A DNA stretch of 64,000 bases from Setaria digitata (taxonomy: Eukaryota; Nematoda; Chromadorea; Rhabditida; Setariidae): NCBI GenBank assembly GCA_003640385.1, contig RCAB01000346.1:1-64000 (forward strand), written 5' to 3'. A program made the translations under genes and the position numbers. Positions 62,792 to 64,000 of the stretch are shown here, piece by piece; position 1 is the first letter of the stretch; every line of letters begins with the position of its first letter. The notes beneath the pieces were generated by a model. It saw only the letters and a program-made list of their open reading frames with translations. It searched no databases and was not told where the DNA came from.

Positions 62792-64000
62792 TTCTGAATT
62801 CAAAAAATAATAATAATTTGCCAAAATAATCTTAACAAGGTAAAATTTCCAAAAATTTTGTCAATTTTTTTTAGAAGAAAAAGATGCTAATATTTTTTTT
62901 GTTTTACTGATTCAATCCATTCTTACTGTCAGCTAAGAACTATCAAAGACGACTTTCAAGCTTTATCTTGTTGCCGAAATTTCAGAAGAACTATGTTAGA
63001 GTCAGTGGAGTAAGGAAGAAGCAAAGGTAAGCGAGAAGAAGCAAATCAGTGAATCTTGATTTCAGAATCTCCTGATACATTTTTCTAACAATTTGGAAAT
63101 GCTTATAGCCATCATGGACTTCAAGTTCAGGTTATCTAAAATAATCAGCAAGGATATAGAGATAAGGAAGGAAATGAATGTAGCGAACCATTGATAACTT
63201 CGGGAGTGACATGATTGGATGTTGCTAGTGCCATCACTGTTGCTGTTGTGGTTGTCGTCGTCCTAAACCAGCCAAAGGATTTCATTGTTACGGCCAAAAG
63301 CACCATAAACATGGATACTTCAAGGCCAGAATTTCAGTTTTCAGCTCCTCGAAATTTACGAAAATGAACTGAAATTGATAGCTATAAGCCAAGTTTTCTA
63401 ATAAAAGAGAAAGGACAGATAGCACTGAAGTTGAAAGAAAGAAATGAGAGGACAGCAACAGCTGTTCAAAAGTATCCCTTGCTCCAATTGCGGCGAAAAC
63501 AAGAGACCTCTTCGGCGGAATAATAAATAATTCACAATATTTGGGAAAGCCGAAAATGCTTCGCACCAGAGTTTGCCTACGACGAAAAAGAATAGCAAAT
63601 TACGAAATAATTGTAGTACGACAGATAGAAGTACAAGTCCAAATTACCTTCTTGAACTTAAGGATTTAAATTAATTGTTGAAAGTTTTTTCTGTTGTCCA
63701 CTACATAACTTCATTAAATAAAGTTGCTAAAGATAATGTGAGCATGACAATGATAGGGATAGTAACTTGTCGTTGATGATCAGTTAATAGTAATGACGAA
63801 AGAACTTATTAATAGCCTTAATGAATATGACACTGATACTGCCAGCGTCCCACTGACGAGAGCTACGTAAGCATAGTAACATAAATCATTTCCAAATTTT
63901 CTTTTTGTAGAGACCGCTGGAGGTCGATCATAAATAAGTAGAAAAAGAGAAACAAGTAGAAGTGGAAGAATCGAACTTAGAGCTCCAGTCTCGAGCTTTT
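62792..64000. other. Right edge, no gene recognised
   Basis: Presumed upstream region of EVA-1. A minus-strand frame near 63.3-63.6 kb has a hydrophobic stretch but no start or splice context that I can support. Confidence 0.4.

Noticed and set aside
63288..63598. Hydrophobic minus-strand frames considered as the missing EVA-1 signal exon
   Set aside because: No phase-1 donor and acceptor arrangement that joins them to 60947 in a convincing way.
1..64000. CRISPR arrays, bacterial operons, replication origins
   Set aside because: Spliced eukaryotic genes throughout; the only short regular repeats are microsatellites and duplicated assembly flanks.

Overview
The window is AT-rich eukaryotic DNA with short exons, GT-AG introns whose acceptors mostly read (T)TTCAG or TTGCAG, and several start codons that directly follow an acceptor-like CAG, as expected for spliced-leader trans-splicing. 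Recognisable products (DBR1, PDS5, a two-SUEL-domain EVA-1, a C-type lectin with EB-like modules, NSE1) and the many nematode-style small secreted proteins point to a nematode, plausibly a parasitic clade III (spirurid) species. That placement is inference. Coordinates for spliced genes are whole coding spans, and the exons I could fix are given in the evidence.

Layout. 0.7-7.4 kb, minus strand: a partial NSE1-like gene, a possible CHCH-type small gene, a tRNA-Ala(CGC), and an unrecognised protein with a repeated GLVT-x8-VWS domain. 8.7-15 kb, plus strand: three tandem paralogous genes for small secreted peptides. They share a three-exon, phase-1 structure and a conserved last exon (GPxxNGxCPxGxNIxGxC) but have very different middle exons. 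This is the most interesting locus in the window. 16-21 kb, minus strand: an apparently complete lariat debranching enzyme (11 exons, 514 aa by my splice model) with a perfect 62-bp palindrome in its last intron. 22.7-31.6 kb, minus strand: a secreted protein with cysteine-rich EB-like modules followed by two C-type lectin domains. 32.7-34.1 kb, plus strand: a small histidine phosphatase (215 aa). 41-42.6 kb, plus strand: an orphan two-helix membrane protein (174 aa). 44.5-54.9 kb, minus strand: the cohesin regulator PDS5. 56.2-62.8 kb, minus strand: EVA-1.

The genes do not form one pathway. The window reads as an ordinary stretch of chromosome with housekeeping nuclear genes (NSE1, DBR1, PDS5) between secreted or surface genes (peptide cluster, lectin, EVA-1). 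Eight single Ns sit between directly repeated flanks of about 15-145 bp and are best explained as unmerged contig overlaps. One of them duplicates the end of a PDS5 exon. Two intronic segments look like decayed tRNA-derived SINEs.
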